This document shows positions 1-8,213 of a stretch of 64,000 bases of DNA, piece by piece. The notes under the pieces were generated by a model. It was not told the DNA's origin. It did not search any database and saw nothing but the letters and a program-made list of their open reading frames with translations. The stretch spans positions 5,704,001 to 5,768,000 of the forward strand of contig NZ_AP022579.1 of the NCBI RefSeq assembly GCF_010731295.1, given 5' to 3'. The DNA comes from Mycolicibacterium boenickei (GTDB lineage Bacteria; Actinomycetota; Actinomycetes; Mycobacteriales; Mycobacteriaceae). The translations under genes were made by a program, and so were the position numbers. Position 1 is the first letter of the stretch. Every line of letters begins with the position of its first letter.

Positions 1-95
1 AGCACTGGTGGAAGCTGGCCGTCAAGGCCTACCCGCCGTACGCCGAGTACCAGACGAACACCGACCGACAGATTCCGGTCTTCGTCGTCGAGTGA
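1..95 (+). CDS. Deazaflavin (F420)-dependent nitroreductase family protein, C-terminal fragment
   Basis: Only the last 30 residues are inside the window, read in the frame that starts at base 3 and stops with TGA at 93-95. The tail contains WW, then AYPPYAEYQ, then [11 protein letters not shown], which is the typical end of the DUF385/Ddn-like family. These proteins bind cofactor F420 and reduce nitro compounds or quinones in mycobacteria. The gene ends 5 bp before the stop of the convergent acyltransferase gene. Family assignment rests on this tail alone, so substrate cannot be inferred. Confidence 0.75.
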   Translation, partial: HWWKLAVKAYPPYAEYQTNTDRQIPVFVVE

Positions 96-99
96 CGCG

Positions 100-2163
100 T
101 CACCACCAGCCGAGGGCGTCGGACATCTGCCGCGCCAGCTCGGTGGTGAGGGTGCGGACATAGGCCGCCGAGAGGTGATGGGCATCGTGGTACACGAGCA
201 CATTGCCCTCGACGGCACGGCAGATCGTCGGGCGGCACACCGCATCGGTGAGGTCGAGTGCCTTCATCAGCGGATAGTCGGCCAGATGGTCGAGGGTGGG
301 ATTGCGGTCGGCGAGGGCTTCGTCGCGCGGCAACCCACAGGATTCGGCGTCGCCGCCTCTGGACAGGCAGTCGACCGGCGAGAAGAACCATCCGTCCCGG
401 ATCATCCAGGGCGTGTCACGCATGCCGAGCATCGGAATCCCGTTGGCGGACAGCTCATCCCAGATCCCGAGGTAGTAGTCGGGCACATAATCGCCCGGGC
501 TGTTGAGGATCGGGCGCGTCGAGGTGAAGAACACATAATCCGGCCGGTCCGCGATGATCTGCGCCAGCGCGTTGTCCGACCAGGTACGGCAGGACGGATA
601 CGGCTCGAAGGATCCCGCGATGATGGGCAGCCGCTTGGTGGTCAGCGGGCAGCCGAACTTCAAGTAGGTGGTCACCTTGAAGCCGTGTTGACGCCCGATC
701 TGGTGCAGCGCGGTCAGCCAGTGCTCTGAATGCGACCCACCGGCCAGCGCGATCGTGTGGGCCCCCTTGGGGTCTCCGTATACGCAGGTGATGACCTCGG
801 CACCGGTGAATCCGGTGACGCAATGGTCGACCGCTGACGGTGGAATGTCGTCGTCGGCCTCCAACGCGCTCGGGCGCATCGGCAGCTTGGCGACCGGCCG
901 GTTCTCGATGAGCGCCTGCGCGCCCGGATAGTCGCGGATCGAGAGCATGCCGAGTTCGGCACCGCTGGCGCGGGCGCGGGCGACATGCCCCTGCCACATC
1001 AGCGACGTCGCCACCAGCACCACCGCCACGAGCACCACCACTGCGCCCGACACCACTCGCAGGCCCGGCCCCCGACGCCACGGCAGCTGAGCCCATCGCG
1101 CGGTGAGCGTCGCCAACGCCCCCACGGCCAGCATGATCACGATGCCATCGGCCAGGCCGACCGCATCGTCGTTGATGGTCGCCAGCCAGAAGATCAGCAG
1201 GGGCCAGTGCCACAGATACAGCGGATAGGCCGCCGCCCCGATGGCGACCAGCGGGGCGCTGCACAGGAATTCGTTCGCCCTGGGCGACGTCCCCTGGGCT
1301 GCACCGACGATCACCAGCACCGTCGCCGCGACCGGAATCAATGTCCAGATGCCCGGCGACTGCACGGCCCGGCCGGTGAGCACGCCGCACACCAGGATCG
1401 CCACCAGGCCGGTCGCTGCCGCACCGGCCCGCAACCAGCCAGGCCACCGGGTCAGCCTCGCCGGGCCCGCGACCAGCGCCGCGGCCAACACACCGACCAG
1501 CAGCTCCCAGGCGCGCGCCGCAGTGCTGTAGTAGGCGAGCATCGGATTGTCTGCCTGGGTCGTGATCGCGTAGTACAGCGATGCCGCCGCCGCGATACCC
1601 GACACGGCGACCAGGCTCGTGCGTCGCGCGCCGCGACCCCGACGCACCGTCACCGCGAGAACGACACCGGCGAGCACGAAGAACGCGAGCGCGAACTGGC
1701 CCAGCACCGAGACGGCCCACAGGTGATGCAGCGGGGTGACCGTCTCACCGGCCTGCACATAGTCGTCCGCCGAGCCGAGCAACTCCCAGTTCTGATAGAA
1801 GCCCAGACCCGCCAGCGTCTGGTCGGCGAAAGCCTCCCACCGGGTCTCCGGTTGCACGAGCACGGTGAGCACCGCACTCACGACCACCACCAGAACCAGC
1901 GGCGGCACCAACCAGCGCACCACCCGCCCGAACTCGGCGGCCAGGATTCTCGGGCTCGCCGTACCGATGTCGCGAAGAACCCGACCGCCGATGAAGAAGC
2001 CGGAGAGCACCAGCAGGACATCCATCCCACCGGGTGCCCGGCCGAACCAGAGATGGCAGACGACGACCATCACGGCGGCGACGCCACTCAGCCCGATCAG
2101 GTCATCACGCACCCGCCGCCGGACAACGGGAACGCGAACCAGATCGCCAACAATCGCCTGCAC
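100..2163 (-). CDS. Membrane acyltransferase (acyltransferase 3 family) with C-terminal SGNH domain
   Basis: A 687-aa protein. The first ~380 residues are an OafA/YrhL-type acyltransferase 3 domain with about ten hydrophobic segments, beginning with LIGLSGVAAVMVVVCHLWF and LSGFFIGGRV. After the last helix (about residue 390) comes an extracytoplasmic SGNH-like esterase/transferase domain, with the Ser block at GGSHSEHW and the Asp-x-x-His block at YHDAHHLS near the C-terminus. Such fusions O-acylate surface glycans or lipids. GTG at 2163 has a good upstream AGGGGA; GTG at 2112 is an alternative start. The acceptor is unknown. Confidence 0.85.
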   Translation of the reverse strand: MQAIVGDLVRVPVVRRRVRDDLIGLSGVAAVMVVVCHLWFGRAPGGMDVLLVLSGFFIGGRVLRDIGTASPRILAAEFGRVVRWLVPPLVLVVVVSAVLTVLVQPETRWEAFADQTLAGLGFYQNWELLGSADDYVQAGETVTPLHHLWAVSVLGQFALAFFVLAGVVLAVTVRRGRGARRTSLVAVSGIAAAASLYYAITTQADNPMLAYYSTAARAWELLVGVLAAALVAGPARLTRWPGWLRAGAAATGLVAILVCGVLTGRAVQSPGIWTLIPVAATVLVIVGAAQGTSPRANEFLCSAPLVAIGAAAYPLYLWHWPLLIFWLATINDDAVGLADGIVIMLAVGALATLTARWAQLPWRRGPGLRVVSGAVVVLVAVVLVATSLMWQGHVARARASGAELGMLSIRDYPGAQALIENRPVAKLPMRPSALEADDDIPPSAVDHCVTGFTGAEVITCVYGDPKGAHTIALAGGSHSEHWLTALHQIGRQHGFKVTTYLKFGCPLTTKRLPIIAGSFEPYPSCRTWSDNALAQIIADRPDYVFFTSTRPILNSPGDYVPDYYLGIWDELSANGIPMLGMRDTPWMIRDGWFFSPVDCLSRGGDAESCGLPRDEALADRNPTLDHLADYPLMKALDLTDAVCRPTICRAVEGNVLVYHDAHHLSAAYVRTLTTELARQMSDALGWW

Positions 2164-2316
2164 GCTGAACTTCCCCTGGGCTGTATTCGCCGGTCATCGA
2201 CGACGAGAACACCTGGGGCCACGCCGTTCGTCGACCGAGCATAGGCCACCGCGACGGGCGGTCACCTCCGGCGTCCAGGCGCCACGAAGCGCCAAAGCGG
2301 ACGGACTCCGATGCCC

Positions 2317-3810
2317 TCAGCCCGGCCGGCGAGACTCCAGCAGCTGCCACGCCCTGAGCGCCAGCCAGAGCTGGGCCCGGGTATCGGCCGATTCCAGGTC
2401 GTCACCCAACAACTGGCAGATGCGTCGCATCCGGTTGCGCATGGTATGGCGATGGACCGCGAGCTCGGCGGCCGCGGCTTCCATCTGGCCGTTGCGTCCG
2501 AGGAACGCAGCCAGCGTCGGGATCAGCTCGTCCCCACCGGCCAGCGCATCCAACGGCGCGGCCAGAACGCGAAGTTCGGCGGCGCTGCGGCCGTCGAGCA
2601 GCACCCCCATCGGGCTGAGCTCGCCGAACTCGCTGAACCGCCCGGCGCCGGAGTGGGCCGCGATGCGGGCCTGCTCCAGAGCCGTCTGCACCTCTGACAG
2701 ACGGCTCGGAAGACTCATCCCGCCGCCGATCGTCAGGCCTGTCTGCCGCTCGAGCTCCTCGACGACGGTGCGGATGCGGCGTCGGCTCCCGGCCGCCGGA
2801 ACCACGATCACGATCTCCTCGCCCGTCGGTGCCATCAGAAACGTGGTCAGCACCCGGCCCAGCACATGCTCGGCCGCCAACAACGGCCCCGCTCCGGTGA
2901 ACGACGCCGCGACTACGTCGCTATCAGGCTCGAAACCGAAGTAGCGCAACACCGCATCGTCGACGCCACCCGACCCGGCGAGCATCTCGCGGGTGACCGC
3001 GATCCGCAGCAGCTGCTCGGCGTCGACCACCCGGGCCGGCTTCTCGATCGCAATCGAGATGAGCGACACCGCATGTGCGACCAGGAGGCGGTCGGCGTTC
3101 GACATCGCGGCGGACGTGCGCACCGCGAGCCGCCCGCGTACCGGCTGGGCGGCACGCAGATTCTGGATCGTGACGTAGGCATCCCCGTCCGCGGTGACAT
3201 GGGCACCGCGCCGGCCCGCGGTGCCGGCTTGCTCGCCGAGCACGGCGATCAGCCGCTCCTGCGCACCGCCTGCGGCCGCCAGCACCGTGGCGTCGGTGTC
3301 GACCACCACCACCGTCGCCGACAGAGCGTCGGCCAGGGCGCCGACCACCCCCGGAATGCCACCACGCAATGTGGCGCGGGCCAGCACCTCCTGAGCGTCG
3401 ACCACGCGCTGCACCGAGCGCAGTTCGTCGGCCCTGAGCGCATCGATCACCACCCGCGCGATCGCGATGAACGGGGTCGACGGCGGCACCTCCAGCACCG
3501 GCAGTCCGAATTCGTCACCGGCTGCCCGCACCGCAGGTGGCACATAGGCGAGCGTGGTGCCGGTGTCGATGGCCAGCGCCGCCGTGCCGGCCGCGGCCAG
3601 GCGCGCGACATAGGCGGATTGCGCGGCGTCGTCGGCACCGATGTTGATGCCCGTCGTCATCACCAACTCACCACCGGCCAGGTACGGCGTCGGATCGCTC
3701 AGTTCGATCGCATGCGCCCAGGAGATCTCGCGGTCGGCGCCGAGCGCCCCGGCCACCACGACAAGGCCTAGGCTGTCGACCTCGGACAGGTCCCGCACCG
3801 TGAGCGCCAC
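2317..3810 (-). CDS. PucR family transcriptional regulator
   Basis: A 497-aa protein starting at GTG 3810. Residues 1-125 form the PucR (purine catabolism regulator-like) sensory domain, with the landmark TPYLAGGELVMTTGI. A GGDEF-like middle region follows, and the C-terminus holds the PucR helix-turn-helix around AAAELAVHRHTMRNRMRRI. PucR proteins are usually metabolite-responsive activators of adjacent catabolic genes, but no obvious catabolic partner is next to it: the upstream neighbour is a divergent 49-aa protein and the downstream neighbour is the acyltransferase. The ligand cannot be predicted. Confidence 0.9.
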   Translation of the reverse strand: MALTVRDLSEVDSLGLVVVAGALGADREISWAHAIELSDPTPYLAGGELVMTTGINIGADDAAQSAYVARLAAAGTAALAIDTGTTLAYVPPAVRAAGDEFGLPVLEVPPSTPFIAIARVVIDALRADELRSVQRVVDAQEVLARATLRGGIPGVVGALADALSATVVVVDTDATVLAAAGGAQERLIAVLGEQAGTAGRRGAHVTADGDAYVTIQNLRAAQPVRGRLAVRTSAAMSNADRLLVAHAVSLISIAIEKPARVVDAEQLLRIAVTREMLAGSGGVDDAVLRYFGFEPDSDVVAASFTGAGPLLAAEHVLGRVLTTFLMAPTGEEIVIVVPAAGSRRRIRTVVEELERQTGLTIGGGMSLPSRLSEVQTALEQARIAAHSGAGRFSEFGELSPMGVLLDGRSAAELRVLAAPLDALAGGDELIPTLAAFLGRNGQMEAAAAELAVHRHTMRNRMRRICQLLGDDLESADTRAQLWLALRAWQLLESRRPG

Positions 3811-4051
3811 AGAAGCAGTCTTACTCCTTTTCGGCGGTCGCCGGCATCACCCCGAGCACGCGCCTGTGACGGCAGGCACTCCTCTGCGACCAAACGGCTT
3901 GAGCTGTAGTCAAACTCACACTCTAAGAATTGGTTTTAATCAACGCCGAGCGGGAGCATGGAGGCATCCCTTTCTTCGGGCGATCCCCGATGTGTGGATG
4001 TAGAAACAAACGAGTACCCGTGATCCGGGGCACTTTCAAGGAGTGAGAAGT
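3811..4051. other. Divergent intergenic region between PucR gene and 49-aa gene
   Basis: A 241-bp region between two divergent starts. It includes an AT-richer stretch near 3905-3945, unusual for this genome and a likely promoter zone. The Shine-Dalgarno of the small downstream gene (AAGGAG) lies at 4038-4043. No clear palindromic operator was recognised. Confidence 0.4.
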
Positions 4052-4201
4052 ATGTCGTTCGCACAATTCCGTGCAAACCAGAAGCGGGCCAACATGCGGC
4101 GCCGCATCTACGCGCGGATCAACGAACTGCCCGACTCGTCGGTGCGCGAAGAGTTGATCGCAGTCGTCCAGCGGCACGAGCTTCAGGATGCACATCACTG
4201 A
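4052..4201 (+). CDS. Small basic hypothetical protein (49 aa)
   Basis: A 50-codon ORF: MSFAQFRANQKRANMRRR followed by an amphipathic helical stretch ending in VVQRHELQDAHH. It is preceded by AAGGAG nine bases upstream of ATG and followed at 20 bp by a strong intrinsic terminator, so it sits in its own transcription unit. The Arg/Lys-rich N-terminal half suggests nucleic-acid binding, but I recognise no family. Codon third positions are mostly G/C, as in neighbours. Function unknown. Confidence 0.65.
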   Translation: MSFAQFRANQKRANMRRRIYARINELPDSSVREELIAVVQRHELQDAHH

Positions 4202-4220
4202 AATGACGATCCCGCTGTAC

Positions 4221-4258
4221 AGAGCCGGTGGCCCCAAGGCCTCCGGCTCTGTTGTTTT
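4221..4258 (+). terminator. Intrinsic terminator of the 49-aa gene
   Basis: An 8-bp stem (AGAGCCGG paired with CCGGCTCT) continues, after one T-T mismatch, into GGCC/GGCC around a CCAA loop and is followed by GTTGTTTT. The strong stem plus T-rich tail fits Rho-independent termination on the plus strand. Confidence 0.8.
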
Positions 4259-4273
4259 CGGCGGTCAGATCGG

Positions 4274-5020
4274 TTAGCCGCGGCCGAAGTACGGCATGGC
4301 CCGAGCCATCACGGTCAGGGAAGGAACCGACACCTCCAGCGGCAGTTCGACGAGGTGCGCGACGGCGCGGGCCACATGCTCGACGTCGAAAGTCGGCTCA
4401 GCCGCGAGGCTTCCATCGGCCTGCAAGGTCTGATGGCTGAATCCGGCGGTCATGTCCGTCGCGGCATTGCCGATGTCGATCTGGGTGACACAGATGTCGA
4501 TATCGCGCAGATCCAACAACATTGACGCGGTCAGCCCACTCATCGCGTGCTTGGTGACGGTGTAGGCCAGGCTCTTGGGGCGGGGCCGGTGCGCCGAGAT
4601 CGATCCGTTGTTGATGATCCGGCCGCCCCTTGGCAGCTGAGCCGCCATGACACGCGCGGCTTCCCTGGCGCAGAACACCGCGCCGTCGACGTTGGTGCGC
4701 CACGTGGAATGCCACTGCTCGTCGTCGATGTCGGCGATCGACGCCGACGGTCCGAATACCCCGGCGTTGTTGAACAGCACGTCGACGCGTCCGAATGTCG
4801 ACACCGTATCGGCGAACAGCGCCTGCACCGAGGCTGAATCCGTGACGTCGGTCGGGACGACGCGGGCATTCGGGTTCCCGTCGGCGACGGCCCTCAGCGG
4901 CTCGGGGCGACGCCCCGACAGCACCACCCGATGGCCTGCCCCCAACAGGACCCGAGCCGTTGCGCCGCCGATACCGCTACCCGCACCCGTGATGACCACG
5001 ACCTTCTGGTCTTTCTGCAC
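4274..5020 (-). CDS. SDR family NAD(P)-dependent oxidoreductase
   Basis: A 248-aa classical short-chain dehydrogenase. The cofactor motif TGAGSGIG is at residues 11-18, NNAG lies in the middle, the catalytic Ser is in NNGSIS and Tyr-x-x-x-Lys is YTVTK. GRRP after the second strand suggests NADP(H) preference. The length is typical. It lies alone on the minus strand, separated from the upstream repeat-protein gene by a hairpin at 5041-5081. Substrate unknown. Confidence 0.9.
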   Translation of the reverse strand: MQKDQKVVVITGAGSGIGGATARVLLGAGHRVVLSGRRPEPLRAVADGNPNARVVPTDVTDSASVQALFADTVSTFGRVDVLFNNAGVFGPSASIADIDDEQWHSTWRTNVDGAVFCAREAARVMAAQLPRGGRIINNGSISAHRPRPKSLAYTVTKHAMSGLTASMLLDLRDIDICVTQIDIGNAATDMTAGFSHQTLQADGSLAAEPTFDVEHVARAVAHLVELPLEVSVPSLTVMARAMPYFGRG

Positions 5021-5040
5021 GGGTTCGATTGTGCCCGACC

Positions 5041-5081
5041 TCGCCTCAGCGCATCCGGGATCGCCGATTGCGCTGAGGCGA
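5041..5081 (-). terminator. Hairpin after the two-repeat protein gene
   Basis: A perfect 13-bp inverted repeat (arms 5041-5053 and 5069-5081, TCGCCTCAGCGCA and its complement) with a 15-nt loop lies just past the stop of the minus-strand gene at 5088. There is no U-tract, so termination is plausible but unproven. Confidence 0.5.
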
Positions 5082-5087
5082 GGGAGT

Positions 5088-5381
5088 TCAGTTGAGCAGG
5101 TAAAGGCCTACCGTGCCACCGTCATTCACGGCATAGACGGCTTCACCCGGGCCGGCGCCGGCAGCGTTGGCCGCGGCCACCGCCGACGGAGCGTCGGCGT
5201 GATTGCCGGTCCAGTGCCATGCGCGACCGCCGGTGCCGGTGTGGTTGTCGAATATATAGAGGCCGACGGTCCCGCCGTCGTTGACCTCGAAGATCGCCTC
5301 ACCGGGCCCTGCTCCCGATGCGGTGGCCGCAGCCGCCGCCGATGGTGCGTCCCCGTGATTGCCAGTCCATCTCCAGCTCAT
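5088..5381 (-). CDS. Two-repeat small protein (97 aa), function unknown
   Basis: The start is ATG at 5381, preceded by CAGGAG at 7-8 bp; an upstream extension to 5462 has no such site. The protein is two copies of a 42-residue unit (residues 3-44 and 55-96) joined by a Gly-rich linker. About 32 of 42 positions are identical. Each copy opens with W-x-WTGNHxDAPSA, passes through GAGPGEA and ends VNDGGTVGLY. There is no signal peptide, Cys or obvious catalytic residue. The repeat looks like a small beta-rich binding module, possibly a pseudo-symmetric lectin-like or wall-associated domain, but that is inference. I do not recognise a named family. Confidence 0.8.
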   Translation of the reverse strand: MSWRWTGNHGDAPSAAAAATASGAGPGEAIFEVNDGGTVGLYIFDNHTGTGGRAWHWTGNHADAPSAVAAANAAGAGPGEAVYAVNDGGTVGLYLLN

Positions 5382-5493
5382 GTTGAACTCCTGTGTCGAG
5401 TGCCGATGCGCCCGTGGTCGATGGGCACATCCACTGTCGGCCGCGGTCACGGCGTCGCGCACGCGTAGTGCACTACTCGACTGGGATCCGGAG

Positions 5494-6939
5494 CTAATGC
5501 GTCGGCGTACCGCCCGCGGGACTCGGGCGCGGCGCGGTGAAGAACGCCGCCACCACGGCGATCACGCTGATCATCGCCGCGACCGTGAATGCCGCATGGA
5601 CACCCGGTAGATCCGGGGCCCCGCCCGATTGGGACGCCTTCGTCATGACCGTCACGAACAAGGCGGTTCCGGCCGCGCCCGCAACCTGTTGCAGCGTCGT
5701 CAAGATGGCACTGCCGTGTGAATAGAACCGGTCGGGCAGAACGCCGAGCGCGTCAGTCATCAACGGGGTGAACATCATCGACAGGCCCACCATCATGATC
5801 GTCTGCAGCACAACCAGTTCCCACACGGGAGACGCCGCCGACAGCAGGGTGAATCCCCACAGTGATGCGCACAGCAGCAGCGAACCGGGCACGACGAGCA
5901 CCCTGGCACCGTGCCGGTCATACGCCCGCCCGACCAGCGGACCGGCCAACCCCATCAGCAGCCCACCCGGCAGGGTCGCCAATCCGGCGACCAACGCGCT
6001 CTGCTTCAACACGTCCTGGACGTACAGCGGCACCATGATGATGGCGCCGAACAACCCCATGAACCCGAGGATCACCAGGCCCAGCGACACCGAGAACCGG
6101 CGATACGTGAACGGGCGCAGGTCGAGGAACGCGCGGTCGCGTCGCTGCAGTTGGATCTGCCGCGCACCGAACAGCACCATCGCCACCGCACCCACCGTCA
6201 TCGGCACCCACGCCGGTAGCGACTGCTGACCGTGGGCCGCCTCACCCATCAGCGACAGCCCGAACACCAAGCCCGCGAACGCAACCGCCGAAAGCGGTAC
6301 CGAGACCGGATCGATCGGCGTCGGTTCCTCTCGCTCATCGTCGACGCGCAGCCAGGCCAGACCGGCGCTGAGCGCCACCAGCGCGATGGGCAGCACGATC
6401 CAGAACATCCAGCGCCAGTCGAGCGAGCCCAGGATGAACCCGGACAGCGTGGGACCGATCGCCGGAGCTACCGCGATGACGATCGAGATGGTGCCCATCA
6501 TCTGGCCGCGCCGATCGGCCGGGATCAACGTCATGACCGTCGTCATCAGCAGCGGCATCATCACAGCGGTCCCGCACGCCTGCACGATCCGCCCGACCAG
6601 CAGCACCGCGAACCCCGGGGCCAGCGCGGCGATCAGGGTGCCGGTGCAGAACAACGCCATCGACGCCAGGTAGATGCTCCGTACCGGGTAGCGCTGCAGC
6701 AGCGATCCGGACATCGGGATCACCACGGCCATCGTCAACAGGAAGCCACTGGTCAGCCATTGCGCCGTGCTCGCGGAGATGTCCAGGTCCACGATCAGCG
6801 CGGGCAGTGCCACGCTCATGATCGTCTCGTTGAGGATCATCACGAACGCCGAGCCCACCAGCAGCGCGATGATGACGTTGGCGCTCGCCTGGGTACGCGG
6901 TTGCGTCGCGATCTCCCCCGTGCTCGGGCCCGTACTCAT
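5494..6939 (-). CDS. DHA2-type MFS multidrug exporter
   Basis: A 481-aa membrane protein with about 14 hydrophobic segments, as in the EmrB/QacA (DHA2) drug:H+ antiporters. It has an acidic residue in helix 1 (MILNETIMSVALPAL), motif A-like spacing after helix 2, and the motif C region AVAPAIGPTLSGFIL in helix 5. ATG 6939 has GGGGAGAGG just upstream. It is divergent from a SAM methyltransferase across a 179-bp region containing a palindrome. The transported compound is unknown. Confidence 0.88.
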   Translation of the reverse strand: MSTGPSTGEIATQPRTQASANVIIALLVGSAFVMILNETIMSVALPALIVDLDISASTAQWLTSGFLLTMAVVIPMSGSLLQRYPVRSIYLASMALFCTGTLIAALAPGFAVLLVGRIVQACGTAVMMPLLMTTVMTLIPADRRGQMMGTISIVIAVAPAIGPTLSGFILGSLDWRWMFWIVLPIALVALSAGLAWLRVDDEREEPTPIDPVSVPLSAVAFAGLVFGLSLMGEAAHGQQSLPAWVPMTVGAVAMVLFGARQIQLQRRDRAFLDLRPFTYRRFSVSLGLVILGFMGLFGAIIMVPLYVQDVLKQSALVAGLATLPGGLLMGLAGPLVGRAYDRHGARVLVVPGSLLLCASLWGFTLLSAASPVWELVVLQTIMMVGLSMMFTPLMTDALGVLPDRFYSHGSAILTTLQQVAGAAGTALFVTVMTKASQSGGAPDLPGVHAAFTVAAMISVIAVVAAFFTAPRPSPAGGTPTH

Positions 6940-7068
6940 TACCTCTCCCCTGTCTCCCCCGAGACTTCGTTTGCGCAGCCACCCAGGGTAGGTGGGGCAC
7001 CCGACATCAGGGAAACCGGTTTTTGCTGCGGTGGTCGCGTCGCGGGAAATTAACGCAGACAGAAATTG

Positions 7069-7082
7069 AGTAGTGGACTACT
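7069..7082. promoter_or_regulatory. Candidate operator in the exporter/methyltransferase divergent region
   Basis: AGTAGTGGACTACT is a perfect 6-bp inverted repeat around GG. It lies 37 bp upstream of the methyltransferase ATG and 130 bp from the exporter start. The location and symmetry suggest a regulator site. No regulator gene is adjacent, so the binding protein is unknown. Confidence 0.4.
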
Positions 7083-7118
7083 ACAGACTTCGCGCCGGCC
7101 GGACGAAAGCATCGGGCA

Positions 7119-8204
7119 ATGACGATCATCGACGAAGCACCGCACCTCGACAGCGCCATCCCGTCATTCCCACTCGCCACCAACGGGACGCCGCATCCAC
7201 TTGCCCTCACGACAGCGAGTTTCAAGGCGGCGATGTCGGCCGCGGACCGACTGATCATCGACGGTCGTGCCACTCGCGACGACGTGCAGGCCCGAGTTAT
7301 CGCCGCCTGCAATGCCCTATCCGACCAGATCCGGGTCCACCTGTGTGCCGGTGCCCCTGACGCCGACGAGCTGGGCGCGTTCGTGCACCGGGAGACCTAC
7401 CCGTATCTGGGGCTGAGCACTCTGATCGACCGCTCCTACGCCAAGCCCCGCGGGTACGCGGGTGACTATCTGACGTTGCAGATGGTGTACGACGACCAGC
7501 CGGACGGTGTGCGCCGACTCGGCCCGTACATCGACCGGTGGTTTCTCGGCATACCCGCCTCGTGCGCGGTGAAGAACCGACGAAAACTGTTGCGCGACAT
7601 CATTTTCGACACCGCGCAGCATTGCCACGACCGGCCCGCTGCGATCACGAGCCTGGCCTGCGGGCCGGCCAGGGAGATCTTCGACATCTTCGGCCAGACG
7701 CAGTACCCGGACATCATCGCCACCTGCCTGGACATCGACGACCAGGCATTGGGCTATGCCAAGGGCGTCGCGCACAACGCCGGTGTGACGGGGCGAGTTG
7801 CGTTCGTACAAGCCAACATCGTCAAGGTCGCGCTGGGACGTCAAACCCTCGAGCTGGGCGATCAGGATCTGGTGTATTCGATCGGCCTCATCGATTATCT
7901 GGCCGATCATCTCGTGGTGAAGCTGCTGGACTGGATCTACCATCACCTGCGCCCGGGCGGGACAGCGCTGGTCGGGAACTTCGATATCGACAATCCCGAT
8001 CGGGCCTTCATGGACCACCTGCTCGACTGGAAACTGATCCACCGCTCACCACAGGACTTGGAAGACCTGTTCGCGCAGTCGAAGTTCGCGGGCGCGCCCG
8101 TCGAGGTGCGACGCGAAGCCACCGGGATCAACCTGTTCGCCTCGGCCAGCCGGCCAGTGAATGAGATGTCCAATCCTGGTTCGCGCGGCCACAAGCGGGT
8201 TTAG
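7119..8204 (+). CDS. Class I SAM-dependent methyltransferase (EF/3-OH-palmitate methyl ester-like)
   Basis: A 361-aa protein. The N-terminal ~130 residues are helical and end in YAKPRGYAGDYLTL, a signature of the methyltransferases annotated as extracellular factor 3-hydroxypalmitate methyl ester synthesis-like. The Rossmann methyltransferase core follows: SLACGPAREIFD (motif I), CLDIDDQAL (acidic end of strand 2), and DLVYSIGLIDYL. The C-terminal strand ends in GTALVGNFDIDNP. It likely methylates a carboxyl group or small lipid. It is divergent from an exporter. Family link is moderate and the function in mycobacteria is unknown. Confidence 0.75.
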   Translation: MTIIDEAPHLDSAIPSFPLATNGTPHPLALTTASFKAAMSAADRLIIDGRATRDDVQARVIAACNALSDQIRVHLCAGAPDADELGAFVHRETYPYLGLSTLIDRSYAKPRGYAGDYLTLQMVYDDQPDGVRRLGPYIDRWFLGIPASCAVKNRRKLLRDIIFDTAQHCHDRPAAITSLACGPAREIFDIFGQTQYPDIIATCLDIDDQALGYAKGVAHNAGVTGRVAFVQANIVKVALGRQTLELGDQDLVYSIGLIDYLADHLVVKLLDWIYHHLRPGGTALVGNFDIDNPDRAFMDHLLDWKLIHRSPQDLEDLFAQSKFAGAPVEVRREATGINLFASASRPVNEMSNPGSRGHKRV

Positions 8205-8213
8205 GGTCGAAAA

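Noticed and set aside
985..2244. A 419-aa plus-strand frame over the acyltransferase gene
   Set aside because: His/Arg/Gln-rich low-complexity translation, antisense to a protein with clear transmembrane and SGNH motifs.
5382..5462. Upstream extension of the two-repeat protein
   Set aside because: ATG at 5381 has a Shine-Dalgarno at the right distance and the repeat begins at residue 3; the extension is Arg/His-rich and unrelated.
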